Shown here piece after piece: positions 7,376 through 14,937 of a stretch of 64,000 bases of DNA. The position numbers and the translations under genes were made by a program. Positions within the stretch are counted from its first letter, which is position 1. Every line of letters begins with the position of its first letter. The notes beneath the pieces were generated by a model, which was not told where the DNA came from, did not search any database, and saw nothing but the letters and a program-made list of their open reading frames with translations. Origin of the DNA: UBA6168 sp041392505 (lineage in GTDB: Bacteria > Bacteroidota > Bacteroidia > Chitinophagales > Saprospiraceae); contig JAWKLX010000036.1 of the NCBI GenBank assembly GCA_041392505.1, positions 1 to 64,000 of the forward strand, given 5' to 3'.

Positions 7376-9007
7376 ATGTCAAACGCATTTTTCCAAGTAC
7401 CTCCTGCTACCAATGAACCTGTATTAAGTTATGCCCCCGGCTCGCCAGAAAGGGAGGCGGTCAAGGAAGCAATGGCCGCCTTTAAATTCACCCAAACAGA
7501 AATCCCGATGACGATCGGTGGAAATAAAATCACCGCTGGGAAAAAGTACGCAATCAACCCGCCCCATGAGATAAAGCATGTTTTGGGGCACTATTATAAA
7601 GGTGATAGCAAAACCGTAAAAGCTGCTATTGATGCAGCCTTGGCAGCAAAAGAAGGCTGGGAAAACATGCCTTGGCAAGACCGGGCAGCCATTTTTCTGA
7701 AAGCTGCCGATCTATTGGCGGGCCCGTATCGGGCAAAGATGAATGCAGCCACCATGCTTTGTCAGTCCAAAAATATTTATCAAGCGGAGATAGACAGCGT
7801 GGCCGAGCTTTGTGATTTTTGGCGCTACAATGTGGAATTCATGACCCAGATTTACAGCGAGCAACCCGAAAGCTCACATGGTACCTGGAACCGTCTGGAA
7901 TACCGGGCTTTGGAGGGTTTTATCTTCGCCTTGACGCCATTTAATTTCACTTCTATCGCTGGCAACTTATGTGGCGCTCCCGCACTGATGGGTAACACTA
8001 TTGTTTGGAAACCTGCTGAAACACAGGTTTTCTCCGCAGCGGTCATCATGGAAATTTTTGAGGAAGCTGGACTCCCTCCTGGTGTCATCAATTTGATTTT
8101 TGTGGATGGGCCAGTGGCTGGCGACGTGATTTTCAGCCATCCCGAATTTGCAGGTCTGCACTTTACCGGAAGCACTGGCGTGTTCCAACACCTTTGGAAA
8201 ACCATTGGCAACAATGTTTCAAAGTACAAATCCTATCCCCGCATCGTTGGTGAAACTGGCGGTAAGGATTTCGTCATTGCCCATCCATCCGCTGATGCAA
8301 GGCAGGTGGCGACTGCGCTCACTCGTGGCGCTTTTGAATTCCAAGGACAAAAATGTTCGGCAGCCTCCCGTGCCTACATCCCCAAGAATCTTTGGAAGGA
8401 TGTCAAGAAGTATATCGTTGAAGATCTGGAATCTATGAAAATGGGGTCGCCCGAAGATTTTACCAATTTTATCAATGCCGTCATTGATGAAAGGGCCTTC
8501 GTCAAAATTTCCAATTATATTTCGCAAGCCAAAAAGGATAAAGATGCGACCATCATTGCTGGTGGGGATTATAGCCAAAAAGAAGGTTATTTCATTGAAC
8601 CAACGGTCATTGAAACGAAGAACCCGATGTACACCACCATGTGCGAAGAAATTTTTGGCCCTGTACTGACGATTCATGTCTATGATTCAAGGCGTTTTGA
8701 AAAAACACTGGAATTGGTAGATCAAACGTCTCCGTACGGATTGACCGGTGCTATTTTTTCCAAAGACCGTCAGGCGGTTGTTTTGGCGGAGAAAAAACTC
8801 AGGCATGCTGCTGGTAATTTCTACATCAACGATAAACCTACCGGGGCGGTGGTTGGACAGCAGCCCTTTGGCGGGGCAAGGGCTTCTGGAACAAATGACA
8901 AAGCTGGATCTATCTGGAACTTGTTGCGCTGGGTTTCTCCAAGAGCGATCAAGGAAAATTTCCTGACACCTACTGATTACAGATATCCGTTTTTGGGTGA
9001 AGAATGA
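7376..9007 (+). CDS. pruA: L-glutamate gamma-semialdehyde (1-pyrroline-5-carboxylate) dehydrogenase
   Basis: This NAD+-dependent aldehyde dehydrogenase oxidises glutamate semialdehyde to glutamate, the second step of proline catabolism. The 543-residue length fits the stand-alone group that also includes mitochondrial P5CDH, not the bifunctional PutA. Key sites are the cofactor-binding FTGSTGVF (263-270), the general-base ETGGKDFVIAHPSAD (Glu293), the nucleophile GQKCSAASRAY (Cys327) and the anchor GAVVGQQPFGGARASGTNDK near the C terminus. No proline dehydrogenase gene lies next to it. It appears to be monocistronic, with its own promoter and a structured leader upstream and a repeat-rich gap after it. 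Confidence 0.95.
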   Translation: MSNAFFQVPPATNEPVLSYAPGSPEREAVKEAMAAFKFTQTEIPMTIGGNKITAGKKYAINPPHEIKHVLGHYYKGDSKTVKAAIDAALAAKEGWENMPWQDRAAIFLKAADLLAGPYRAKMNAATMLCQSKNIYQAEIDSVAELCDFWRYNVEFMTQIYSEQPESSHGTWNRLEYRALEGFIFALTPFNFTSIAGNLCGAPALMGNTIVWKPAETQVFSAAVIMEIFEEAGLPPGVINLIFVDGPVAGDVIFSHPEFAGLHFTGSTGVFQHLWKTIGNNVSKYKSYPRIVGETGGKDFVIAHPSADARQVATALTRGAFEFQGQKCSAASRAYIPKNLWKDVKKYIVEDLESMKMGSPEDFTNFINAVIDERAFVKISNYISQAKKDKDATIIAGGDYSQKEGYFIEPTVIETKNPMYTTMCEEIFGPVLTIHVYDSRRFEKTLELVDQTSPYGLTGAIFSKDRQAVVLAEKKLRHAAGNFYINDKPTGAVVGQQPFGGARASGTNDKAGSIWNLLRWVSPRAIKENFLTPTDYRYPFLGEE

Positions 9008-9009
9008 TG

Positions 9010-9100
9010 GATGGTTGGATGGGTTAATAATAAGGTTGGATGGTTAATATGGTTCAAACAAACCATGAAACCATCCAACCATGAAACCATGATTTCCCCA
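9010..9100. repeat. ATGG/CCAT-rich repeat tract with 12-bp inverted pair
   Basis: After the pruA stop come many ggatgg, ggttgg and ccatcc units. The pair ggttggatggtt (9034-9045) and aaccatccaacc (9069-9080) is a perfect 12-bp inverted repeat that could fold and end the pruA transcript. The block gatgggttaataataagg beginning at 9018 recurs imperfectly at 48658. Confidence 0.6.
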
Positions 9101-9104
9101 GTTC

Positions 9105-9135
9105 TTGCATAGTTTGGTATTTCAAATTACCTTTG
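9105..9135 (+). promoter_or_regulatory. Promoter for the double OmpA-like gene
   Basis: TTG (9105-9107) and TACCTTTG (9128-9135), 20 bases apart, fit the Bacteroidota promoter pattern. The base run after the -7 box (CGAGGC) resembles that of other promoters in the window. The ATG follows at 9176. Confidence 0.45.
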
Positions 9136-9175
9136 CGAGGCGACATTTTTTGAAACACTTAATACTCTAACCTCT

Positions 9176-10063
9176 ATGAGCAAACTTATCCCATCAATAT
9201 CTGGAGTTGCCTGTTTTTTATGGGTTGCTATTTGGTCTTGGTGGATTCCTAATGAAAATGCAAGCCTGATTGAGGCTGCGAACTCATCTTCAAAGACAGC
9301 TATTAGTATAGTCACACCTGACTCAGTACTTACCGCATTTGAGATATTTTCATTCCACAAATCCGATGACAAGCCTGTTTTGCCTGAAAGCAATATCGAA
9401 ATGCTGCGTTCCTTGGCAGGATACCTGACAGCCAATCCAGAACAATCTTTAACATTGGTTGGAGAATATCTTCCCATGCCTTTTGAACGCAATCAATCCC
9501 CCTTTCCGAATTTGGGGTTGGCCCGGGCCCATTCGATTAAAAATATTATGGTTGCAGAGGGTGCAAACCCCGATCAGATTCAGACTGCAGGCGAAGAGGT
9601 AGATACGCACACTAAAATTGAAGACCGTATGCTGGGCGGCGTGGAATTTATTTTTGGAAAATCGGATGAAGCAGATTCCGTCGAAGGAGATGAAATCGAA
9701 TCGGTTGCAAGCGGAGATTTGAAAAAAGATGAAAACAATGACCCAGAGGAAGAAGACAGTGAGTTGTCCGTCATATTCAGGTATGATGAAAACGATTTTG
9801 CATTGGCACGGGAAAATCGGCAGGCACTGGATAATTTGCGAAGCTTGGTTCGGAAAAATCCATCTTATACATTAATCATCACTGGCTTCTCCGAAAAAGG
9901 CGAAGAAAAAAACGTTGATAATTTGGCAGAAAGGAGGTCGTTAGCGGTGAGGCGGTATCTTGTTGACACGGGCGTTAGGAGGAGAAATATTATTGTCGAG
10001 TCGCACCCCGGTGCTGCAAAAGACGATGCACAAAGGAGGGTAGAAATAACTGTTGTTAAATAA
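9176..10063 (+). CDS. Exported protein with two OmpA C-terminal-like domains
   Basis: A 295-residue protein with a hydrophobic N terminus (ISGVACFLWVAIWSWWIP), either a signal peptide or an anchor. It contains two copies of an OmpA-like fold. The first, about 45-150, has FEIFSFHKSDDKPVLPES, then NIEMLRSLAGYLTANPEQSLTLVGEY and LGLARAHSIKNIMVAEGANPDQI. The second, about 195-295, has FRYDENDFALARENRQALDNL, then NPSYTLIITGFSE, LAERRSLAVRRYLVDTGVRRRNI and RRVEITVVK. They are joined by an acidic linker (SVEGDEIESVASGDLKKDENNDPEEEDSE). The second copy keeps the L/N-A-x-RR-xx-AVR pattern and terminal RRVE usual for peptidoglycan binding; the first lacks the terminal RRVE strand. It is probably periplasmic. 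There is no close functional match, and it stands alone with its own promoter. Confidence 0.72.
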   Translation: MSKLIPSISGVACFLWVAIWSWWIPNENASLIEAANSSSKTAISIVTPDSVLTAFEIFSFHKSDDKPVLPESNIEMLRSLAGYLTANPEQSLTLVGEYLPMPFERNQSPFPNLGLARAHSIKNIMVAEGANPDQIQTAGEEVDTHTKIEDRMLGGVEFIFGKSDEADSVEGDEIESVASGDLKKDENNDPEEEDSELSVIFRYDENDFALARENRQALDNLRSLVRKNPSYTLIITGFSEKGEEKNVDNLAERRSLAVRRYLVDTGVRRRNIIVESHPGAAKDDAQRRVEITVVK

Positions 10064-10078
10064 GCTGTTTTTTAATTA

Positions 10079-10262
10079 AGTAACGATGAAAGAATAAGTT
10101 CGTCATTTCGACGAGGTTATTTTGTTCTCAGTTTTCTTTAAAAAATCCTTGCATAGCATCGCTACAGCCTGTCCCGAATTCACTTCGGGAGAATTATTTT
10201 TTAAAGGAAAATGAGGTCAAAAGAATCCGTCCAAATGGTGAAGCTATTTTTTCATCGTTACT
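10079..10262. mobile_element. MITE-like 184-bp long imperfect palindrome
   Basis: The ends agtaacgatgaaagaataag (10079-10098) and its near reverse complement (10243-10262) match at 17 of 20 positions. The two halves stay roughly complementary inward: ttttctttaaaaaat pairs with attttttaaaggaaaa. The tip is a small hairpin, cccgaa-ttcac-ttcggg. There is no coding sequence. This fills most of the 320-base gap before the coiled-coil gene. Confidence 0.55.
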
Positions 10263-10383
10263 AAAATGAAATAAAAATATTAAATAGGGCGCTAATAGAT
10301 GCAATTTGTTTCGGCCGTATTTAGTTTTTTATTTTAATTATTATGGCTGGTATGAACCATCCATTTCCTATCACACAATCACT

Positions 10384-10905
10384 ATGGCATTTACACTAAT
10401 GATATTTATTGCATTGTCCGGGGCGGCCATTCTTGGATTCGTCTGGGCGTGGTATCAGCAGAGTTGGAATATTGAAAAAATTAAAAAAGAAACAGAAGGG
10501 GCAAAAAACCAATTGGCTGAAAAAGATGAAAAGATTACATCCCTCCAAAATGAAATCAATGCCCAAAAAGTGACCATTGAAAATGTGCAAAAACAGACTC
10601 AAACCGCTGAATCAGAGTTGATTGAATTGCAAACAGCGCTACGGGTGCTGGAAGGTGAAGTACAGGTTTTGGAACGGGAAAAGCGGATTTTAGCCAACGA
10701 CAATGCCCTGTTGGAAGAAGAGTTGCGGAGCAATATCAGGGAAATCGAAGTTATTCGGGAAGTGCCTTCCATGGATGAGAATGGACACAGCAGTGACCAA
10801 GAAAATAAATTATCGGACGAGCGGATTGAAAATGCAAAACGCTTGGTTTTTGCCTTTAAAAAAGGGGTTTCTGAAAATCAAAATGCCTCTGCTGAAGAGA
10901 GCTAA
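10384..10905 (+). CDS. Membrane-anchored coiled-coil protein of unknown function
   Basis: I do not recognise this family. The 173-residue product starts with one membrane segment (FTLMIFIALSGAAILGFVWAWY, about 3-24), followed by roughly 100 residues of continuous heptad-rich coiled coil (IEKIKKETEGAKNQLAEKDEKI through LEREKRILANDNALLEEEL) and a charged, polar tail. The topology suggests an inner-membrane anchor with a cytoplasmic or periplasmic rod. The open frame extends upstream to a TTG at 10306, but that stretch is unlike protein sequence, and the ATG at 10384 places the membrane segment at the N terminus. It stands between a palindromic element and the convergent bshC. Confidence 0.68.
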   Translation: MAFTLMIFIALSGAAILGFVWAWYQQSWNIEKIKKETEGAKNQLAEKDEKITSLQNEINAQKVTIENVQKQTQTAESELIELQTALRVLEGEVQVLEREKRILANDNALLEEELRSNIREIEVIREVPSMDENGHSSDQENKLSDERIENAKRLVFAFKKGVSENQNASAEES

Positions 10906-10971
10906 TTAAAAGGTATATTGAGTTAATTATTTTATTTAGAAAAAACCATTATTGAGTATTTGAAATTATTT

Positions 10972-12564
10972 TTATTCATCAATAAACACTTTTAATTTTT
11001 TGTCGAGTGGGTCAAAATGCTCCTTTAAAACAGTAAAAAAGTCTTCTCCATATTTCAAAAAATAAGGCAGGAAATTATCGTATCGCTCTTGTAAACCATT
11101 GCCCGGAAACAGCTTTTCCTTAACGGAGCGGATTTGGGAAATAGCATTCTCATTGGCCTGCTTTTCAGCTCGCAACAGGCGGGTTTCGATCTGGTCGATG
11201 CTCTTGTCGGCTTTGGCATGTTCTGATAGCACATACTTTTCAAGGCTTGGGTCTGTCGATTTTGCTTTGGCGGCTATTTCTTCAAACAAGGATTGCAGCG
11301 TCGCCCTTTCCTTCGTCAATGAAATTTCCACATTGCCGAATTTGGCGATGTATTCCCGGATCAATACATCCGTATCTTTCCAGAGATCTTCCAATTTTAG
11401 ATTTGCCTTGTTCATTTTTTTGACCGTTGCCCCATCCAGCCATAGTGCAGAATCCCGCCGAACAAGCATCGGGAAATTGATCCCAAAATGGGCAAATTGA
11501 CTTTTCCTCTCCAACCAATAAGCGATTTCCCCGCCGCCGCCGACATACGCCAAATTGGGTAAGATCAGTTCTTGATATATCGGCCGCATAATGACATTAG
11601 GGCTAAACCGCTCAGGGTGCTCATCAATCTCTTTTTCCATTTCATTGCGGGAAAATGACAACGAGGTATTTAAAACTTTGTAGTGCTCGTTTTCTAAAAC
11701 GATCCGTTCCCGGATGTTTTTATGTAGGTAGAAAAAATTGATTTCCCGGGGAGTGGCTTGCGACGGGAATCCTGCTTTTTCCAAATCATCAAAAGTCGCT
11801 TCTACCAACGGTTGGGATACCTGCTCAAAAATTTCCTTTTTTATGATAGGGGCGAATAATTTTTTTAAAGCTGCATCATTGGTGTTCAGAACTACCAAGC
11901 CTTCAGATTTGAAAAGTTCATGTGCCAATTCAAAAGCAGCCCGGGCGTAATTTTCTTTTCCGGTATGGGTTTTTTCAATGAGTTGATATATGGATTTTGC
12001 CGAATCACTTTCCCCTAAAATAGATTTTAATTCCTCCAAAACAGGACGCAAAGTTTCCGTTTTCATGTGGCCGACCGGGCCGGTTTCCCCACTTTCCCAC
12101 GTCAAGGTTTTATTGAATAAATGCAAGTGGTTGACTTCCTCGAAATCATGATCTTCTCCACTTGAAATAAATACCGGGACAAACTCGTAGTCTGGGTAGG
12201 TGGCAGCCAATTTCTTGGTCAGGTTGATAGCGGAAATTATTTTGAAAACATAATAAAGAGGCCCGGTAAAAAGAGCGGGCTGGTGGGCAGTTATAATGGT
12301 AAAGGTATTTTCTTGCAGCAGTTTTTCAATATTGGCATTTACTTCTTTTGGAGCATTTAATCCCTCATGTTGCCGCTTCAAAACGCTGACCAGCGTTGCC
12401 CGATCTATCGATTCTTTTTGTTTATCAGCCAACACATCCGCAAACGATTCCAAAGTCACCGGGTATTTATAAAATGGCCGCAATGCTGGTACCTCCATGA
12501 TATAAGCTTTATCCCTTGCGGAAAAAAGCGGAATGTCCTCATAGTTTAATTTCTTAATCTGCAT
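10972..12564 (-). CDS. bshC: Bacillithiol biosynthesis cysteine-adding enzyme
   Basis: BshC joins cysteine to glucosaminyl-malate, the last step in making the low-molecular-weight thiol bacillithiol. The 530-residue product has the typical Rossmann-like core with ITAHQPALFTGPLYYVFKIISAI (about 94-116), VPVFISSGEDHDFEEVNHLHLF (about 128-149), the mid-protein VIMRPIYQELILPNLAYVGGGGEIAYWLE and the C-terminal coiled coil. The GEDHDFEE motif and the GGGGE segment are hallmarks of the family. Bacillithiol is known from Firmicutes, Deinococcus and several Bacteroidota, so this supports that thiol system here; bshA and bshB are not in the window. It converges on the coiled-coil gene and lies downstream of hscA on the same strand. 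Confidence 0.93.
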   Translation of the reverse strand: MQIKKLNYEDIPLFSARDKAYIMEVPALRPFYKYPVTLESFADVLADKQKESIDRATLVSVLKRQHEGLNAPKEVNANIEKLLQENTFTIITAHQPALFTGPLYYVFKIISAINLTKKLAATYPDYEFVPVFISSGEDHDFEEVNHLHLFNKTLTWESGETGPVGHMKTETLRPVLEELKSILGESDSAKSIYQLIEKTHTGKENYARAAFELAHELFKSEGLVVLNTNDAALKKLFAPIIKKEIFEQVSQPLVEATFDDLEKAGFPSQATPREINFFYLHKNIRERIVLENEHYKVLNTSLSFSRNEMEKEIDEHPERFSPNVIMRPIYQELILPNLAYVGGGGEIAYWLERKSQFAHFGINFPMLVRRDSALWLDGATVKKMNKANLKLEDLWKDTDVLIREYIAKFGNVEISLTKERATLQSLFEEIAAKAKSTDPSLEKYVLSEHAKADKSIDQIETRLLRAEKQANENAISQIRSVKEKLFPGNGLQERYDNFLPYFLKYGEDFFTVLKEHFDPLDKKLKVFIDE

Positions 12565-12635
12565 GTGTAGTTGTTAGAAGTCAGTGATTAGTTCAATCCG
12601 TTAAATGTGAAAAGTTGGATCGGCCATTTTCCCAC

Positions 12636-12893
12636 CTATAGCTTTTTGCCCTTCATAGCTTTGGCTATCGTTTGGTCCATGGCACGGTGGGCGAGGGGGG
12701 CAGTATATTCATTTAGATCTTGAATAGCTTTATTGATGACGTCTTTATCGGTATTAGTTAGGGCGGTTTTTAGGGAAGCGAGGAGTGAGCGGGTAGTCGC
12801 TTTTTCTTCTTCCGACAGGAGGTCGTCGTTTTGTTGCAGAAATTTATCAGCAGACAAAACGATGTGGTTACCTTCGTTGCGGGCTTCTAAAGC
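12636..12893 (-). pseudogene. hscA: C-terminal end of HscA, displaced by a frameshift
   Basis: Read in the frame beginning near 12893, this encodes ALEARNEGNHIVLSADK and continues QQNDDLLSEEEKATTRSLLASL to AMDQTIAKAMKGKKL. That is the expected helical lid and tail of an Hsp70 of the HscA type, directly continuing the substrate-binding domain encoded just upstream. The upstream frame stops at 12887-12889 (TAG) after MAARGL. A shift around the GGG at 12893-12895 would join the pieces as MAAR(G)ALEARNE and restore a protein of about 618 residues, the normal HscA length. Its own nearest start would be a TTG at 12857, so independent expression is unlikely. Confidence 0.8.
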
Positions 12894-14491
12894 CCACGGG
12901 CTGCCATGTCGTCCTCGGCGTTTTGGATTGAATCAATAAGCATTTTGGCCATTTCTTCTTCCGTTATGCCGTATTGCGGGCGGATGTCGATGGCCTGTTC
13001 GGTACCCGAACGTAGCTCTTTGGCCTTTACTTTTAAAATGCCGTCCGCATTAATGATGAAATGGATTTCAATTTTGGGCAAGCCAGCAGGCATCGGCGGA
13101 ATGTCTTTTAGGATAAATTCCCCCAATTTTCGGTTGTGCTGCACCAAATCCCTTTCACCTTGGAAGACAGCGATTTTCAGGTTTTTTTGACCATCCACAG
13201 AGGTCGTGTATTGTCGGCCAGCCTTGATCGGGACTTTGCTGTTGCGGGGGATGATAACGTCCATGAGCCCTCCCATGGTCTCAATACCCAACGATAGCGG
13301 CGTAATGTCTAACAAGAGCACATCCTTCTGATTGCCAGCCAAAACATCAGCTTGGATCGCAGCGCCTAGTGCAACGACTTCGTCAGGGTTGATTTGGTCA
13401 AAGACGTTTTTTCCAAAAAATTGCTGTACTTCGCTTTTCACTAAAGGCACTCTCGTTGAGCCTCCTACCATCACCACATGGTCGATTGCACTGGCCTGCA
13501 GCTTCGCATCTATCAGGGCTTGCTGGCAGGCAGTGATAGTTTTTTTTACCAGCGGTAAAATGGCCGCATTGAATTGTGTCTTTGAAATAGCGATCGTTTT
13601 TCCAGCAATATTGCTTTCAAAAACTTCTTGGCTCGAAAGTGCTTTTTTAGATTCCTCGGCTGCTAGGCGTACTTGTTGGCTCAGGGACTTGTTCTGTTCG
13701 AGTTCGATTTTTGAGAAATGCCCCTCCTGCACCCAATGATCAGTGATGGCTTTGTCAAAGTCATCGCCGCCCAAAAAAGTATCACCGTTGGTTGACAAGA
13801 CTTCAAAAATGCCATCCTCGATGCTTAGGATTGAAATGTCGAAAGTCCCTCCCCCCAAATCATAAACGGCAATTACCTGTGCCTTTTCTTGATTGATGCC
13901 ATAAGCCAAACTGGCGGCAGTTGGCTCGTTGACAATTCGCAAGACATCCAATCCAGCCAGTTTGCCAGCGTCGCGGGTGGCTTGTCGTTGGGCATCGTTG
14001 AAATAAGCGGGCACTGTGATGACAGCTTTGGAAATAGGTTTTCCCAGATCGTCTTCAATCCTGTTTTTCAGGTATTTTAAAATTTCAGCAGACAGCTCGA
14101 TCGGGGTGTAGAATTTATCCTTTACCCTGATTTTTACCAAACTCTCCGTATCGTCATCAATGATTTGGTAGCCAAAATATTGGGCATATTGGTGGATATC
14201 CTGAAAAGATTTGCCCATCAATCGTTTGACAGAATAGATGGTGTGTTGAGGATCCTCGATCAATTTTGCTTTGGCTGCTTCCCCCACCACAATGCCACCT
14301 TCCGGCGAAAAATGAACAATGGATGGGACTAAAGTAGCTTTGCCATTCTTTCCTTTTACAGCGTGTGCTTTGCCGTCCTTCACATAGGCAACCAAGGAAT
14401 TGGTTGTCCCCAGGTCGATGCCAATGATCTCGTTGCCCACATCTCGGTTTTCGATTTTGCCCTCTTTCAGGTTGATTGCGATTTTCGCCAT
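12887..14491 (-). CDS. hscA: Fe-S assembly chaperone HscA (Hsp70 family), truncated by frameshift
   Basis: An Hsp70-family ATPase that in the Isc system helps release the Fe-S cluster from IscU. The frame encodes a complete nucleotide-binding domain (IIGIDLGTTNSLVAYV at about 22; VYDLGGGTFDISIL; VVMVGGSTRVPLV) and a beta-sandwich substrate domain (DVLLLDITPLSLGIETMGG; VFQGERDLVQHNRKLGEF). It stops early at residue 534 with MAARGL. The missing lid lies in another frame immediately downstream (12636-12893). HscA rather than DnaK is supported by the N-terminal MAKIAINLKEGK extension and the short length. No iscU, hscB or ferredoxin gene is adjacent. A base-calling error, a real mutation and a recoding site are all possible. 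Confidence 0.87.
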   Translation of the reverse strand: MAKIAINLKEGKIENRDVGNEIIGIDLGTTNSLVAYVKDGKAHAVKGKNGKATLVPSIVHFSPEGGIVVGEAAKAKLIEDPQHTIYSVKRLMGKSFQDIHQYAQYFGYQIIDDDTESLVKIRVKDKFYTPIELSAEILKYLKNRIEDDLGKPISKAVITVPAYFNDAQRQATRDAGKLAGLDVLRIVNEPTAASLAYGINQEKAQVIAVYDLGGGTFDISILSIEDGIFEVLSTNGDTFLGGDDFDKAITDHWVQEGHFSKIELEQNKSLSQQVRLAAEESKKALSSQEVFESNIAGKTIAISKTQFNAAILPLVKKTITACQQALIDAKLQASAIDHVVMVGGSTRVPLVKSEVQQFFGKNVFDQINPDEVVALGAAIQADVLAGNQKDVLLLDITPLSLGIETMGGLMDVIIPRNSKVPIKAGRQYTTSVDGQKNLKIAVFQGERDLVQHNRKLGEFILKDIPPMPAGLPKIEIHFIINADGILKVKAKELRSGTEQAIDIRPQYGITEEEMAKMLIDSIQNAEDDMAARGL

Positions 14492-14937
14492 AATAGTTAG
14501 TTCTTTCGAATGGTTTGAGGGGCGAATATCCTTATTTTATTGAAAATTAAATGGAATTCAAGCATAAAGGAATGAGAACAGGTAAGAAGGAGAATCGTTG
14601 AAGAGCCAATAGATAAATCAGTCATAAATAACCCTCTTTCCCTTTTTTGGATTTTTGATTCTACCTAAAATAGACCCTTGCTACATTTCTTGTAACCTGT
14701 TTTATGGATATTAGTCTGTGGCAAAATGCCTAAACTATTTATTCCTAACCAGTTATTACTTTTGCTGTTCAATTTTTTCTTTTTGCAAAATCAAGATTGT
14801 TGCAATCGAGTAAAAGGTGCCGCTCAAATCAAATAAAGAAAATTGTTTTGAGTCAGTAGTGTCATCTTTTAAAATTTTGCGCCTCTAACCGAAAGATTGA
14901 TAGAGTATTGCTCCAATTTTTTTTGAAATATTTTTCT
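14492..14937. other. 446-base divergent intergenic region, hscA / TSP3-OmpA
   Basis: Both flanking genes are read outward, so promoters for each must lie here. No repeat, RNA gene or credible small frame is seen. The tract ttttgcgcc near 14875 resembles the TTTGCG end of other -7 boxes in the window, but its TA is too far upstream for a confident call. Confidence 0.4.

Noticed and set aside
12887..12898. Programmed frameshift in hscA
   Set aside because: No slippery heptamer or downstream stimulatory structure is evident at the GGG; a mutation or sequence error is simpler.
12733..12939. 68-residue plus-strand frame opposite the hscA tail
   Set aside because: Antisense shadow of the chaperone's coding strand.
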